Assembly (NCBI RefSeq): GCF_007556605.1 | Contig: NZ_VJND01000005.1 | Location: 1-64,000, forward strand | DNA: 64,000 bases | From: Tepidimonas sediminis | GTDB taxonomy: Bacteria > Pseudomonadota > Gammaproteobacteria > Burkholderiales > Burkholderiaceae_C | Direction of reading: 5' to 3' | In this document: positions 63,790-64,000 of the stretch, in pieces | Layout: the number at the start of each line of letters is the position of its first letter | Numbering within the stretch: position 1 is the stretch's first letter | Made by a program: the position numbers and the translations under genes | Notes under the pieces: generated by a model | Database searches by the model: none | Seen by the model: the letters and a program-made list of their open reading frames with translations, nothing else | Told to the model about the DNA's origin: nothing

Positions 63790-64000
63790 TCACGACGGGG
63801 GAGGGGTGTCGGGCGCGCCGTGCACGTGCACGCGGTTGCGTCCGGTCTGCTTGGCCTGGTACATCGCCTGGTCGGCTTGGCGCAGCAGCTGGTCCGGATC
63901 GTGCGCGCCGCTGGTGGGCAGGAACGCCACGCCGATGCTGGCCGTGACCTGCAGGCGCTGGCCGCCGTACTCCACCGGCTCAGCCAGCGCCGCCAGGAGA
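63790..64000 (-). CDS. C-terminal end of a GGDEF diguanylate cyclase, 5' part beyond the window
   Basis: Only the last 69 or so codons are present. They show the end of a GGDEF domain: VTASIGVAFLPTSGAHDPDQ, LLRQADQAMYQAKQTGRNRV, with a short tail. The GGDEF motif itself lies outside. The open frame continues to the window edge without a stop, so the GTG at 63975 is an internal codon and not a start. It converges with the HD-GYP gene, 21 bases between stops. Confidence 0.85.
   Translation of the reverse strand, partial: LLAALAEPVEYGGQRLQVTASIGVAFLPTSGAHDPDQLLRQADQAMYQAKQTGRNRVHVHGAPDTPPPS

Overview
This window is GC-rich chromosomal DNA (roughly 70 percent GC by eye) from a betaproteobacterium of the order Burkholderiales, most likely a Comamonadaceae-type organism. 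The evidence is a Gram-negative porin ending in Phe, the DUF4212/ActP acetate-type symporter block, a DUF4148 protein, a TRAP/5-oxoprolinase operon, PhoX and a MinCDE operon. Genes are densely packed, and many pairs are coupled by 4-base ATGA or GTGA overlaps. I see no rRNA, tRNA, IS element, phage or CRISPR array. Both ends cut genes: a TPM-domain protein at the left and a GGDEF protein at the right.

Layout. 1-7014 (minus): a TRAP transporter (dctPQM) followed by 5-oxoprolinase pxpBCA, then lemA and a TPM-domain gene, with a MarR-like regulator divergent at 7194 and a palindrome over the dctP promoter. 7797-10734: a DUF2061 membrane protein, a CoA transferase and pyruvate kinase. 10763-15797: a CBS/DUF294 protein and, divergently, a small membrane protein, a TPR protein and a DUF4212-ActP-type symporter pair closed by a strong terminator. 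15994-19917: an unrecognised exported protein, purC and a CpxP-CpxR-CpxA-like operon. 20058-24136: ferredoxin and cnoX, divergent from purE-purK-tsaC. 24156-26319: minCDE coupled to a SemiSWEET. 26319-29892: a cluster of DnaA-box-like sites, copZ/copA and a hemerythrin. 29915-33932: an aminotransferase, an MFS transporter, a DUF4148 protein and a LysR regulator. 34060-38253 (minus): porin, exported metallophosphoesterase and PhoX, with a good Pho box before phoX. 38501-53810: polyamine uptake and breakdown (puuB, a MocR regulator, puuD, puuA, spuC, potFGHI, then selO, a MntA-HepT toxin-antitoxin pair and puuC). 53885-55489: a lipid A-type acyltransferase and an FNR-type regulator ending in a 12-G run. 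55689-64000: a signalling block with an Aer-like chemoreceptor, a PAS-GGDEF-EAL protein, a hybrid kinase, a REC-HD-GYP protein and a further GGDEF protein.

How the genes work together. The TRAP-pxp operon looks like a self-contained pyroglutamate uptake and hydrolysis unit. The putrescine block imports the diamine (PotFGHI) and degrades it by two routes: gamma-glutamylation (PuuA-PuuB-PuuC-PuuD) and direct transamination (SpuC). The right-hand block joins an oxygen-type regulator, a chemoreceptor and at least three c-di-GMP enzymes; its last three complete genes overlap by ATGA, so they are probably one oxygen or redox to c-di-GMP pathway. It is the most interesting part of the window, together with the 12-G tract that gives the adjacent FNR-type regulator three possible C-termini.
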